Assembly (NCBI RefSeq): GCF_040219635.1
Contig: NZ_JAVJSC010000002.1
Coordinates: 310,001 to 374,000, forward strand
From: Pyruvatibacter sp.
GTDB lineage: Bacteria > Pseudomonadota > Alphaproteobacteria > CGMCC-115125
Reading direction: 5' to 3'
DNA: 64,000 nucleotides
Below the pieces are notes generated by a model that was given only the letters and a program-made list of their open reading frames with translations, ran no database searches and had not been told where the DNA came from. The number at the start of each line of letters is the position of its first letter. Position 1 is the stretch's first letter. Position numbers and translations under genes: made by a program. This document shows, piece after piece, positions 26,569 through 35,046 of the stretch.

Positions 26569-27093
26569 CTACAGCCGGTAGCGAATCTGATCCGTCCAGA
26601 ACCGTTCAAGACGACGCAGTGCCGTGTTGACCGTTTCAAGGTCATCTGCACCCACTTCGCCAACCGGGGTGAGCGACAGCAGATGACGCTCATACAGCTC
26701 ATCCACCAGTTCTTTGATTTCCTGACCCTTGCCGGTGAGGCTCACGCGCACTGAGCGACGATCCGCTTCAGATCGCTTGTGATGGATGTATTTAGTATCC
26801 ACCAGCTTTTTCAGATTGTACGAGACGTTGGAGCCAAGGTAGTGGCCACGGGTGCGCAACTCACCAGCGGTCAACTCGGCATCACCGATGTTGAACAGCA
26901 GCAGCGCCTGCACGCTGTTGATTTCATCACAACCGATGCGGTCCAGCTCATCCTTGATGACATCCAGAAGGCAGCGGTGCAGCCGCTCAACGAAGGTCAG
27001 CGTTTCAAGATAATGCGCCTTGAGAACCGATCCATCGGCCTCGCCCGCAACGGCAGTATTCTCTTTAAGAGCGACAGCAGCATTCATGCTCAT
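26569..27093 (-). CDS. ldtR: MarR-family regulator of the LdtR type
   Basis: Winged-helix regulator. 174 residues with a MarR core (INSVQALLLFNIGDAELTAGELR, HYLGSNVSYNLKKLVDTKYI, RSEADRRSVRVSLTGKG). This wording is characteristic of LdtR, which controls the L,D-transpeptidase gene ldtP in Liberibacter and Sinorhizobium. Here an L,D-transpeptidase gene lies 1.1 kb to the left across a single DUF1295 gene, in line with that role. Start ATG 27093 has GGGAGAAG just upstream. The stretch 27094-27417 upstream (324 bp) must hold its promoter; I saw no clear boxes. Confidence 0.88.
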   Translation of the reverse strand: MSMNAAVALKENTAVAGEADGSVLKAHYLETLTFVERLHRCLLDVIKDELDRIGCDEINSVQALLLFNIGDAELTAGELRTRGHYLGSNVSYNLKKLVDTKYIHHKRSEADRRSVRVSLTGKGQEIKELVDELYERHLLSLTPVGEVGADDLETVNTALRRLERFWTDQIRYRL

Positions 27094-27417
27094 AAAACTT
27101 CTCCCGGCTTCTTCATTCGCTTGTTCGCCGATATACGCCCCGCCTCTTTCTGGACGGGAATTACCTCGAACACGGACTGAACTTTAGCCGCCCCACCTTA
27201 ATGAAGCGCGAAGCTGCCGCTGCAATATGCTTAAAACTGTAGGTAATTTTTAGCGAACAAAACCAGTGGCTTAGGCGCTATTTTGGCACGCCCGTAACAG
27301 CCCCGTTCAACGCCCGTTCAGCCACACACGGCCTTCCGCCTTGGGTGCGATAGTTACGTGTGTGTTAACGCCAAAAGCAAACGGGCTAACAGAGTCTGAA
27401 AACGCACGGCGCGCGGC
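27094..27417. other. gene-free stretch between ldtR and mmsB
   Basis: 324 bp with stop codons in all frames. It has an AT-rich patch near 27230-27260, a candidate place for the ldtR promoter, and a short direct repeat CCGTTCA.CGCCCGTTCA near 27302-27318. I see no RNA gene, terminator or small open frame with a ribosome-binding site. Confidence 0.4.
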
Positions 27418-28308
27418 TCAAATATCGCCCCGCAGCAATTTAATTATTCCGGAAAAATCAAGCCCGTCCTTGCCCGCAGCCTCCATCAGTCCGTACAGCG
27501 AGGCCGCTTCGTTGCCCAGCGGCGTGGGTGCCTTTGAGCCTGCCGCCGCCGCCTGCGCCAGCCGCAAATCCTTAAGCATCATCGCCGCCGCAAACCCCGG
27601 CTTGTAATCATTGTTGGCAGGCGACGCAGGCACCGGCCCGGCCGCCGGGCAGTAGCTCGTCATCGACCAGCACTGGCCGGACGCTGTGGACGATATGTCA
27701 AAAAACGTCTGCGCATCCAGCCCCAGCTTCTCCGCCAGGTTGAAGGCTTCCGCCGTGCCGATCATCGAAATGCCCAGAAGCATGTTGTTGCAGATTTTCG
27801 CCGCCTGCCCGTTGCCCGCACCGCCTGCATGAAAAATGTTTTTGCCCATGTGTTCCAGCACCGGGCGCGCACGGGCAAAGGCCTCAGCCTCACCACCCAC
27901 CATGAATGTGAGCGTACCCGCCTCAGCGCCACCGACACCGCCGGAGACAGGCGCATCCACCATGGCGAGCCCCTGCGCCTCAGCCATCGACGCCACCTTG
28001 CGCGCCGTGTCCACGTCAATGGTTGAGCTGTCGATCAGCAATGTGCCTTTGTCAGCCCGTGCAATCACGCCATTGGTACCGCCATACACCGCCTCAACGT
28101 GATGGCCCGCAGGCAGCATGGACACCACAACGTCAACGCCCGCCGCCGCATCACCGGCGCTGGCCACAACCGTCGCACCTGCATCGCGCAGCGCGCCGGT
28201 GGCCACCTCACTCAGGTCGAACACGCTCACATCGTGACCGCCTTTGAGTAGATTGCGCGCCATCGGCCCGCCCATATTGCCAAGCCCGATAAACCCGATT
28301 TTCGTCAT
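27418..28308 (-). CDS. mmsB: 3-hydroxyisobutyrate dehydrogenase
   Basis: NAD-dependent oxidation of 3-hydroxyisobutyrate to methylmalonate semialdehyde in valine breakdown. 296 residues. Rossmann motif IGFIGLGNMGGPMA, substrate loop DAPVSGGVGGAEAGTLTFM, catalytic lysine in GNGQAAKICNN, and the C-terminal helix with DLRLAQAAA. The specific HIBADH stretch FDISSTASGQCWS supports this over other beta-hydroxyacid dehydrogenases. Last gene of a three-gene operon (30 bp after the hydrolase gene). A second, more distant paralogue lies at 34007-34888. Confidence 0.93.
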   Translation of the reverse strand: MTKIGFIGLGNMGGPMARNLLKGGHDVSVFDLSEVATGALRDAGATVVASAGDAAAGVDVVVSMLPAGHHVEAVYGGTNGVIARADKGTLLIDSSTIDVDTARKVASMAEAQGLAMVDAPVSGGVGGAEAGTLTFMVGGEAEAFARARPVLEHMGKNIFHAGGAGNGQAAKICNNMLLGISMIGTAEAFNLAEKLGLDAQTFFDISSTASGQCWSMTSYCPAAGPVPASPANNDYKPGFAAAMMLKDLRLAQAAAAGSKAPTPLGNEAASLYGLMEAAGKDGLDFSGIIKLLRGDI

Positions 28309-28338
28309 ATTATTTTTCCTTGCCAGCCTCAGCCAAGC

Positions 28339-29388
28339 TCAACCCAGTTCAATATCGCCACCCGGCAGCGGCGCAAAAATCGCGTCCACATCAGCGCGCG
28401 TCACAGCCTCCAGCGTATCCGGTTGCCAGTTGGGTGCGCCGTCCTTGTCAATGATCGTCGCCCGCACGCCTTCATAAAAGTCGCGCTGCGTCATGATACG
28501 CGACACGATGCGAAACTCCGTTGCCATGCAGGTACGAAAATCCGCGCGCACGCCCACGACCATCTGACGATGTGCCACCTTGAGGCTGGTCGGCGATTTG
28601 GTGCGGATAGTGGCCGCCTGATTCGCGGCCCACTCGCTGCCGTCGGCATCAAGCGCTGCCAGAATATCCTCTACGCTTCCGCCCGCAAACAATGCATCAA
28701 TCTGCCGCTGCATTGCCGCGATCGGTGCCTCCCCCGTATCTTCTGAAAGGTCGCGATAATGGGCGAGCACACGGTCAACATCCGCGCCCGCAGCACACAG
28801 ATCATCCATCAGCGCATCCAGCCTGACGCTGTCCACATACTGTGTGGCGATGCCCGCCACCAGTGCATCAGCCGCATTCAGCCGCGCACCCGTGAGTGAC
28901 ATGAACATGCCCATGCAGCCGGGCGTGCGCGGCAGAAAATACGTACCCCCCACATCCGGGAACAGACCAATGCCGGTTTCGGGCATCGCGAACTTGAGCC
29001 GCTCGGTCACCACCCGGTGTGATCCGTGTACGGAAAGGCCAACACCCCCGCCCATGGTGATGCCGTCCATCAGCGCGATATATGGTTTTGGATATTCTTT
29101 GATAAGCGTGTTGAGCTTGTATTCCTCTTCATAAAACCCAACCGCAAGCGCATTTCCCGATGTGCCCCAGTCGTAGAGCGCGCGAATGTCTCCGCCTGCG
29201 CAAAACGCCCGGTCGCCCTCGCCCTTCACAATGACGCGCTCAATCGCCGGGTCATCCGCCCACTGAACAAGCTGTGGGTGCAGCGCCCTTACCATGGTCA
29301 GCGTCAGCGCATTCAGCGCTTTGGGCCTGTTAAGCCTCACCACGCCCGCCGCACCCTTTACCTCAAACAAAATCTCGTCTGTGGACAT
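28339..29388 (-). CDS. 3-hydroxyisobutyryl-CoA hydrolase (crotonase superfamily)
   Basis: Releases CoA from 3-hydroxyisobutyryl-CoA in valine breakdown. 349 residues, longer than enoyl-CoA hydratases (about 260), as in HIBCH. Motifs: RAFCAGGDIRALYDWG, the oxyanion region GITMGGGVGLSVHG, and the HIBCH signature FAMPETGIGLFPDVGG with the catalytic Glu and Asp. Gene order with acyl-CoA dehydrogenase upstream (4-bp gap) and mmsB downstream confirms the pathway. Generic annotation would be enoyl-CoA hydratase/isomerase. Confidence 0.93.
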   Translation of the reverse strand: MSTDEILFEVKGAAGVVRLNRPKALNALTLTMVRALHPQLVQWADDPAIERVIVKGEGDRAFCAGGDIRALYDWGTSGNALAVGFYEEEYKLNTLIKEYPKPYIALMDGITMGGGVGLSVHGSHRVVTERLKFAMPETGIGLFPDVGGTYFLPRTPGCMGMFMSLTGARLNAADALVAGIATQYVDSVRLDALMDDLCAAGADVDRVLAHYRDLSEDTGEAPIAAMQRQIDALFAGGSVEDILAALDADGSEWAANQAATIRTKSPTSLKVAHRQMVVGVRADFRTCMATEFRIVSRIMTQRDFYEGVRATIIDKDGAPNWQPDTLEAVTRADVDAIFAPLPGGDIELG

Positions 29389-29392
29389 ATGC

Positions 29393-30532
29393 TTACTTAC
29401 TCAGCATTTCGCGCGAGATGATGACGCGCATGATTTCGTTGGTGCCTTCAAGTATCTGATGCACCCGCACATCGCGCAGATGGCGTTCCAGCGGATAGTC
29501 CTTCAGGTAGCCATACCCGCCGTGGATTTGCAGCGCCTGATTGACAACCTCAAAACCCACATCGGTCGCAAAGCGCTTGGCCATGGCGCAGTGCTGGGTG
29601 GCGTCCGCTGCCTTCTGGTCCAGCTTGGTTGCCGCCTGCCGCAGCAACAGCCGTGCCGCTTCAAGCTCGGTCGCCATATCCGCCAGCTTGAATTGCGTTG
29701 CCTGAAACGCCGCAATCGGCTTGCCAAACTGTTGCCGATCCTGCGCATAGGAAATGGCCGTATCAAGCGCCACCTGTGCGGTGCCAATAGAGCACGCGCC
29801 AATGTTAAGCCGTCCGCCATCAAGTCCCATCATGGCAATCTTGAAACCGTCGCCTTCGTTGCCGATCAGATTTTCAACCGGCACCCGCGCATCCTCAAAA
29901 ATGACGGCAGCCGTCGGCTGCGAGTTCCAGCCCATTTTCTTTTCGGTAGCCCCGAACGACAGCCCTGGTGTGTCTTTTTCAACCACGATGCACGACACAC
30001 CGCCCGCACCCTCGCCGCCCGTGCGGATCATGCACACATACACGTCAGACGTGCCCGCACCGGAGATAAACGCCTTGGCTCCGTTGATGACGTAATGGTC
30101 GCCATCGCGCACAGCCCTGGTCTTGAGCGACGCCGCGTCAGACCCTGCGCCGGGCTCCGTCAGGCAGTAGCTGGCGACAAGTTCCATGGTGGTGAGTTTT
30201 GGCAGCAACTTGGCGCGCTGCGCGTCGTTGCCAAAGCGGTCGATCATCCACGACGCCATGTTGTGGATTGAGATATACGCCGCGGTCGATGTGCAGCCCT
30301 GGCTCAATGCTTCAAAGATCAGCGCCGCATCAAGCCGCGTCAGCCCGCTGCCGCCATACTCCTCGCCCACGTAAATACCGGCAAAGCCAAGCGCCGCTGC
30401 CCTGCGCATGGTTTCAACGGGGAAAATTGCCTCCGCATCCCACCGCGCCGCATGGGGAGCCAGCTCGTTGGCGGCAAATCCCTGCGCCGTTTCAAAGAAC
30501 GCGCGCTGGTCTTCTGTCAGGGCAAAGTCCAT
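29393..30532 (-). CDS. acyl-CoA dehydrogenase (probable isobutyryl-CoA dehydrogenase)
   Basis: FAD-dependent alpha,beta-dehydrogenation of an acyl-CoA, here most likely isobutyryl-CoA, in the valine pathway. 379 residues from ATG 30532; the frame's earlier part lacks family similarity. Signatures: [16 protein letters not shown], the flavin motif [14 protein letters not shown], [20 protein letters not shown] region, and the catalytic Glu in [11 protein letters not shown] near the end. First gene of the operon acd-hibch-mmsB, the standard valine-degradation trio; mmsA is not in the window. Confidence 0.92.
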   Translation of the reverse strand: MDFALTEDQRAFFETAQGFAANELAPHAARWDAEAIFPVETMRRAAALGFAGIYVGEEYGGSGLTRLDAALIFEALSQGCTSTAAYISIHNMASWMIDRFGNDAQRAKLLPKLTTMELVASYCLTEPGAGSDAASLKTRAVRDGDHYVINGAKAFISGAGTSDVYVCMIRTGGEGAGGVSCIVVEKDTPGLSFGATEKKMGWNSQPTAAVIFEDARVPVENLIGNEGDGFKIAMMGLDGGRLNIGACSIGTAQVALDTAISYAQDRQQFGKPIAAFQATQFKLADMATELEAARLLLRQAATKLDQKAADATQHCAMAKRFATDVGFEVVNQALQIHGGYGYLKDYPLERHLRDVRVHQILEGTNEIMRVIISREMLSK

Positions 30533-30660
30533 GGGCACCTGTGCTCCCCATACGTTTCTTGTTCGCACCGGGTGTAGCTACGCCGCCGCGCGCCGTCAAC
30601 GCGAGCCGTCGCACCGCCAACAATAACCATACCCCCCGCGCACCCTGCCGATGCGAGTGG

Positions 30661-30681
30661 ACCCCGGTTCAAGTCCGGGGT
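30661..30681. repeat. interspersed palindromic repeat, copy in 30.6 kb gap
   Basis: ACCCCGG-TTCAAGT-CCGGGGT, a 7-bp stem with 7-nt loop, followed by GACGAGCATGG. It is the reverse-orientation relative of the element at 47989-48009. A more decayed version, TTCCGTGGCTTGACCATGA, lies at 30716-30734. Both are in the gene-free stretch 30533-30799 upstream of the GDT1-like gene. Confidence 0.75.
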
Positions 30682-30799
30682 GACGAGCATGGCTTAGGTT
30701 ATCCCCGTTTTGTCATTCCGTGGCTTGACCATGAGTTGCCGAAACGAGCATGTGATCTGCCGGTCCGCACAACAGGCACAAATCTTCAGGAGAGTTCCC

Positions 30800-31081
30800 A
30801 TGAGTCTTTATGCCGTTATGACCGTCTTCATCACGGTCTTTATGGCCGAGCTTGGCGACAAGACACAGCTTGCCTCGCTCTTGTTCGCGACTGACGAAAG
30901 CCTCAATCCTTGGCTGGTCTTCGCCGTGGCCTCTCTTGCGCTGACGGCTTCAACCGGTATTGCCGTGCTGCTGGGCGCATATGCAGCACGGTATATTGAG
31001 GTGGTGCCGGTTCAGTTGCTGGCAGGTGTCGGCTTCATTCTGATCGGTTGCTGGACGGTTTACGGACACTTCAAGGGCTGA
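30800..31081 (+). CDS. GDT1/TMEM165-like (UPF0016) membrane protein, single repeat
   Basis: Small cation (Mn2+/Ca2+)/H+ transporter family. 93 residues with three hydrophobic segments and the signature E-x-G-D-K-[TS] (AELGDKTQLASLLFA). GDT1 proteins normally contain two such repeats in about 200 residues; this has only one, so it must pair with another copy or homodimerise. Start ATG 30800 has CAGGAGAG 5 nt upstream, an excellent site, so the longer frame from 30710 is wrong. It precedes hemB by 73 bp. Ion specificity is inferred from the family. Confidence 0.87.
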   Translation: MSLYAVMTVFITVFMAELGDKTQLASLLFATDESLNPWLVFAVASLALTASTGIAVLLGAYAARYIEVVPVQLLAGVGFILIGCWTVYGHFKG

Positions 31082-31148
31082 GGCCAGGATCAACCGCATT
31101 GTCCAGCCTGTCTTCAACCTTGCCCAAACCGGGCCACGGACTTATTGA

Positions 31149-32216
<1,068 letters not shown>

Positions 32217-32217
32217 T

Positions 32218-32706
32218 GTGACCGACGAGAACTCTATCGACGGAAAGAAGTTCCGCCTATTTATACTTGGCGCCGGATTTTCAAAACCGGCGGGGATGCC
32301 ACTCGCACAAGAGCTTTGGGAATTGATCCGTTCGAACGCATCGGGCGTTGGCGGCAGAGCTGAGAAATTTGACAATGACCTTTCTGCCTACATTGATTAC
32401 GCGAAACGAACCAGCGGGAAACACCTAGAACTAGATGACGTCAATTTTGAGGAGTTTTGTGAGTTCTTAGACGTCCAGCATTATCTCGGCACACGTGGAT
32501 CGCATACGTGGAGCGAAGCCGGAAATGAAACCACACTCATTATCAAAAATCAGATTGGACGCATTCTTTCACAGCGAATGGCCGACGGACCCGACAACTG
32601 GGATCTTTACCTCTCATTTGCGGAGCAGCTTGGTCCATCCGATACTGTCATAACCTTCAACTACGACACTCCGCTGCGTCGCCGCATGACTGCATCGAGC
32701 CCATAG
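32218..32706 (+). CDS. truncated SIR2-like (NADase-fold) protein
   Basis: N-terminal half of a SIR2-like protein. From the GTG at 32218 it runs 162 residues: the NAD-binding Gly loop FILGAGFSKPAGMPLAQEL near residues 14-32, a variable helical stretch, and TVITFNYDT near the end with the SIR2 Asn-Tyr-Asp motif. It stops 7 codons later (RRRMTASSP), whereas family members continue for another half domain or more. Another frame (about 32677-32859) stays open past the stop, so a frameshift or deletion is likely. Base composition is clearly low: 32401-32460 has 27 of 60 G+C by my count, against 42 of 60 in 31861-31920 (hemB). SIR2-like NADases occur in phage-defence systems; here it is probably a remnant. 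Confidence 0.72.
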   Translation: MTDENSIDGKKFRLFILGAGFSKPAGMPLAQELWELIRSNASGVGGRAEKFDNDLSAYIDYAKRTSGKHLELDDVNFEEFCEFLDVQHYLGTRGSHTWSEAGNETTLIIKNQIGRILSQRMADGPDNWDLYLSFAEQLGPSDTVITFNYDTPLRRRMTASSP

Positions 32707-32861
32707 TGAGCGACAATGAGTTATCGCTTGAGGGGCACGCTTCCAAGAACCTAGTATTCGGACCAAATTGGTCGATGGGCTTTGCAGTTGCAACTTTGCG
32801 CACGACCTCCCAGCGTATTCAACAACCTCAGGGATCACAAAGACAATTGGTTCTGCACTAG
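32677..32861 (+). pseudogene. possible frameshifted tail of the SIR2-like gene
   Basis: Reading one base over from the SIR2-like frame gives an open stretch from about 32677 to the TAG at about 32859-32861, including a segment such as VFGPNWSMGFAVATLR. It has no start codon with a ribosome-binding site of its own. It could be the decayed remainder of the SIR2-like gene, but I do not recognise a domain in it, and chance openness over 60 codons in lower-GC DNA cannot be excluded. Confidence 0.3.
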
Positions 32862-33680
32862 ATGAAAAGTCTTTACCTTAAGCAGTATGACGCGATCATA
32901 CGCTATCACCAGATACCAGGTAATGGTTCACCGCTGGTGTTTTTAGCTGGTCTGAATTTCTCCTCAACTGCCAACTTCATGGATATCGCAAGTCATCCAC
33001 TCATACGTGAAAGAGGCGCGCTGTTAATCGATTATCTCGGCGCTGGTCATAGTGAAACGACGCAAAATATCAAATTGTCACTTCAAGATCACGCCTCAAC
33101 CATAGCAGCGGTATTGGACAATGAAGGGCTCACGGATTGTGTTCTTGTCGGATTTAGTATGGGCGGAACAGTGGGGATCTTTCTGGCGAAGATGCGACCA
33201 GAGATCATCTCTCATCTCATTGTATTTGAAGCAAATATCTCGCCTGGCGGCGGCGACGGAACTAAGTTGATTGCTTCATATGATGAGGAGATTTTCGTTG
33301 CTTCAGTGTTCCCCGAGATACTGGCTGACTTCAGACGCAAAGCTGTAAAAGGGGATGTTGAATCTGCTATACTAGCAGGAGGTTGGGGGATTTCCGATCC
33401 GCGAGGAATTCATGCAAGTTCTGTTGCGCTTGTAGAACTTGATGACAACTTTGCGGCTAGCTACTTTGCCATGGATATGCGCCGAACATTCTTGGTCGGA
33501 GAACTTTCGCTCCCAATGAATAGCGAAGCCGCAAAACCGGATGCTCCTTTGCCGGAGGAATTGCGGACACATGGCATTGAAGTCATTGTCGTTCCCAATG
33601 TTGGACACTTGGGTATCTTGACCAAACCAGATTTGTTCACCGAAATTTTTGCCAATTGTCTTCGCAATGATGCGATCTGA
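32862..33680 (+). CDS. alpha/beta hydrolase in low-GC islet
   Basis: 272 residues. Alpha/beta-hydrolase fold: HYHQIPG-type N-terminal strand, LVFLAGLNFSS, DYLGAGHSE, nucleophile elbow VGFSMGGTVGIF (Ser), and the catalytic His in VPNVGHLGILTKP; the acidic residue is probably Asp or Glu in the LVGELSLPMN region. Proline iminopeptidase- or haloperoxidase-like wording, no known substrate. It lies in the lower-GC insert with the SIR2-like gene and shares its codon use, so both were probably acquired together. The ATG at 32862 overlaps the end of the frameshifted stretch; the upstream ribosome-binding site is weak. Confidence 0.8.
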   Translation: MKSLYLKQYDAIIRYHQIPGNGSPLVFLAGLNFSSTANFMDIASHPLIRERGALLIDYLGAGHSETTQNIKLSLQDHASTIAAVLDNEGLTDCVLVGFSMGGTVGIFLAKMRPEIISHLIVFEANISPGGGDGTKLIASYDEEIFVASVFPEILADFRRKAVKGDVESAILAGGWGISDPRGIHASSVALVELDDNFAASYFAMDMRRTFLVGELSLPMNSEAAKPDAPLPEELRTHGIEVIVVPNVGHLGILTKPDLFTEIFANCLRNDAI

Positions 33681-34006
33681 AAACGTCTGTCTATTCAGTC
33701 TGATACCACTACCACCGTCACTGCCGAGAAGCATATTGCTAGTGGTGTCCGCTCCAACAAAAAATCTATCCCCGCCCCTTTGGACCACCCGTATCCTGTG
33801 CACAGCTTCGCGTTACAACCGCGCGGAGTGCGTGATGGGCCTGTCCCCGGCCTGCTGCGTGGGATGCGTTGCCATGGCGGTCTGACCGGACACGGACAAC
33901 GGACATTCAGGACACGGACATACGGACAGGACCCGCTATGGCAGCGTTTCCCTCTTTTGTCCCGGCCCTTGCGCCAAACAGGTGGTGCGAGGCCGGTGAA
34001 ACACGC
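33681..34006. other. gene-free end of islet
   Basis: 326 bp without a convincing gene. Base composition rises back to the surrounding level over this stretch. It carries a short repetitive tract at about 33888-33940 made of GGACA.CGGACA-type units. I see no terminal repeats, integrase remnant or tRNA fragment that would mark the boundary. Confidence 0.45.
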
Positions 34007-34888
34007 CTAGCTTTTGGTGAGGCGGGCGATCAGGCTGGAGGTATCCCAGCGATTGCCGCCCATCTCCTGCACGTCTGCGTAGTAGCCATCGACGATTTGG
34101 GTGACGGGAAGATCGGCCCCATTGCGCGCCGCTTCCGCAAGGCAGATCGCAAGGTCCTTGCGCATCCAGTCAACGGCAAAGCCAAAGTCGAATTTGCCCT
34201 CGTTCATGGTTTCCCAGCGATTTTCCATCTGCCAGCTCTGGGCGGCCCCCTTGGAGATGACATCCATCACACCCGCCACATCCAGATCCGCCTTCTGGGC
34301 AAAGTGAATGGCTTCGGACAGGCCCTGCACAAGCCCGCCAATGCAAATCTGGTTGACCATCTTGGTCAGCTGACCGGACCCCGCAGGCCCCAGCAGGCGC
34401 GACTGCTTGGCATAGGCGGACATGATCGGTTCAGCGGTCTTGTAGTGATAGGGATCGCCGCCGCACATGATGGTCAGCTGGCCATTTTCAGCCCCTGCCT
34501 GACCGCCCGACACCGGCGCATCAATGGCACCAAAGCCGCGCTTGTCTGCTTCTGCCGCCAGTTCGCGGGCAATGTCGGCAGAGGCCGTCGTGTGGTCCAC
34601 AAAGACCGTGCCTGGCTGCATGGTCTGAAACACGCCGTCCGGCCCCAGCGTCACCGACCGCAGATCATCGTCATTGCCGACGCAGGTGAAAACCACTTCG
34701 GCCTCAGCCGCCGCCTTGGCCGGCGTCCACGCACCAGAGCCGCCGTGGGAGCCCTTATAGGCTTCGCGCCACTGCTTGGCCTTGATGGTTGTGCGATTAT
34801 AGACCGTGACCTGATGCCCGGCCTTCGCCAGATGCCCCGCCATGGGATAGCCCATGACCCCAAGCCCAATAAACGCAACACGTGCCAT
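34007..34888 (-). CDS. NAD(P)-dependent beta-hydroxyacid dehydrogenase (HIBADH-like)
   Basis: Oxidoreductase of the 3-hydroxyisobutyrate/6-phosphogluconate dehydrogenase superfamily. 293 residues. Rossmann motif VAFIGLGVMGYPMAGHLA, with NR after the second strand (VYNRT) suggesting NADP preference, substrate loop DAPVSGGQAGAENGQLT, and catalytic Lys in GSGQLTKMVNQI. It is closer to the glyoxylate/succinic-semialdehyde reductase or tartronate type than to true HIBADH, but the substrate is not readable. Faces away from the penicillin acylase gene and shares its promoter gap, 34889-35046. Confidence 0.9.
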   Translation of the reverse strand: MARVAFIGLGVMGYPMAGHLAKAGHQVTVYNRTTIKAKQWREAYKGSHGGSGAWTPAKAAAEAEVVFTCVGNDDDLRSVTLGPDGVFQTMQPGTVFVDHTTASADIARELAAEADKRGFGAIDAPVSGGQAGAENGQLTIMCGGDPYHYKTAEPIMSAYAKQSRLLGPAGSGQLTKMVNQICIGGLVQGLSEAIHFAQKADLDVAGVMDVISKGAAQSWQMENRWETMNEGKFDFGFAVDWMRKDLAICLAEAARNGADLPVTQIVDGYYADVQEMGGNRWDTSSLIARLTKS

Positions 34889-35046
34889 GTGGTATCTCCT
34901 ACCGATTGCTCCTATGTGTGGAGCCGCTCATATGTATTGGGCGCACTAAACATGAAACCACTCGCGACCGGAATACACAGACCCGAACAAAGGACGTGGG
35001 GACCGGAACAAAGAACGAGTGTTTGGGGAGGCCGCAGGACATAACG

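Noticed and set aside
33869..35044. 391-codon rightward frame antisense to the dehydrogenase gene
   Set aside because: Antisense of a clearly recognised protein in high-GC DNA; residues show no domain.
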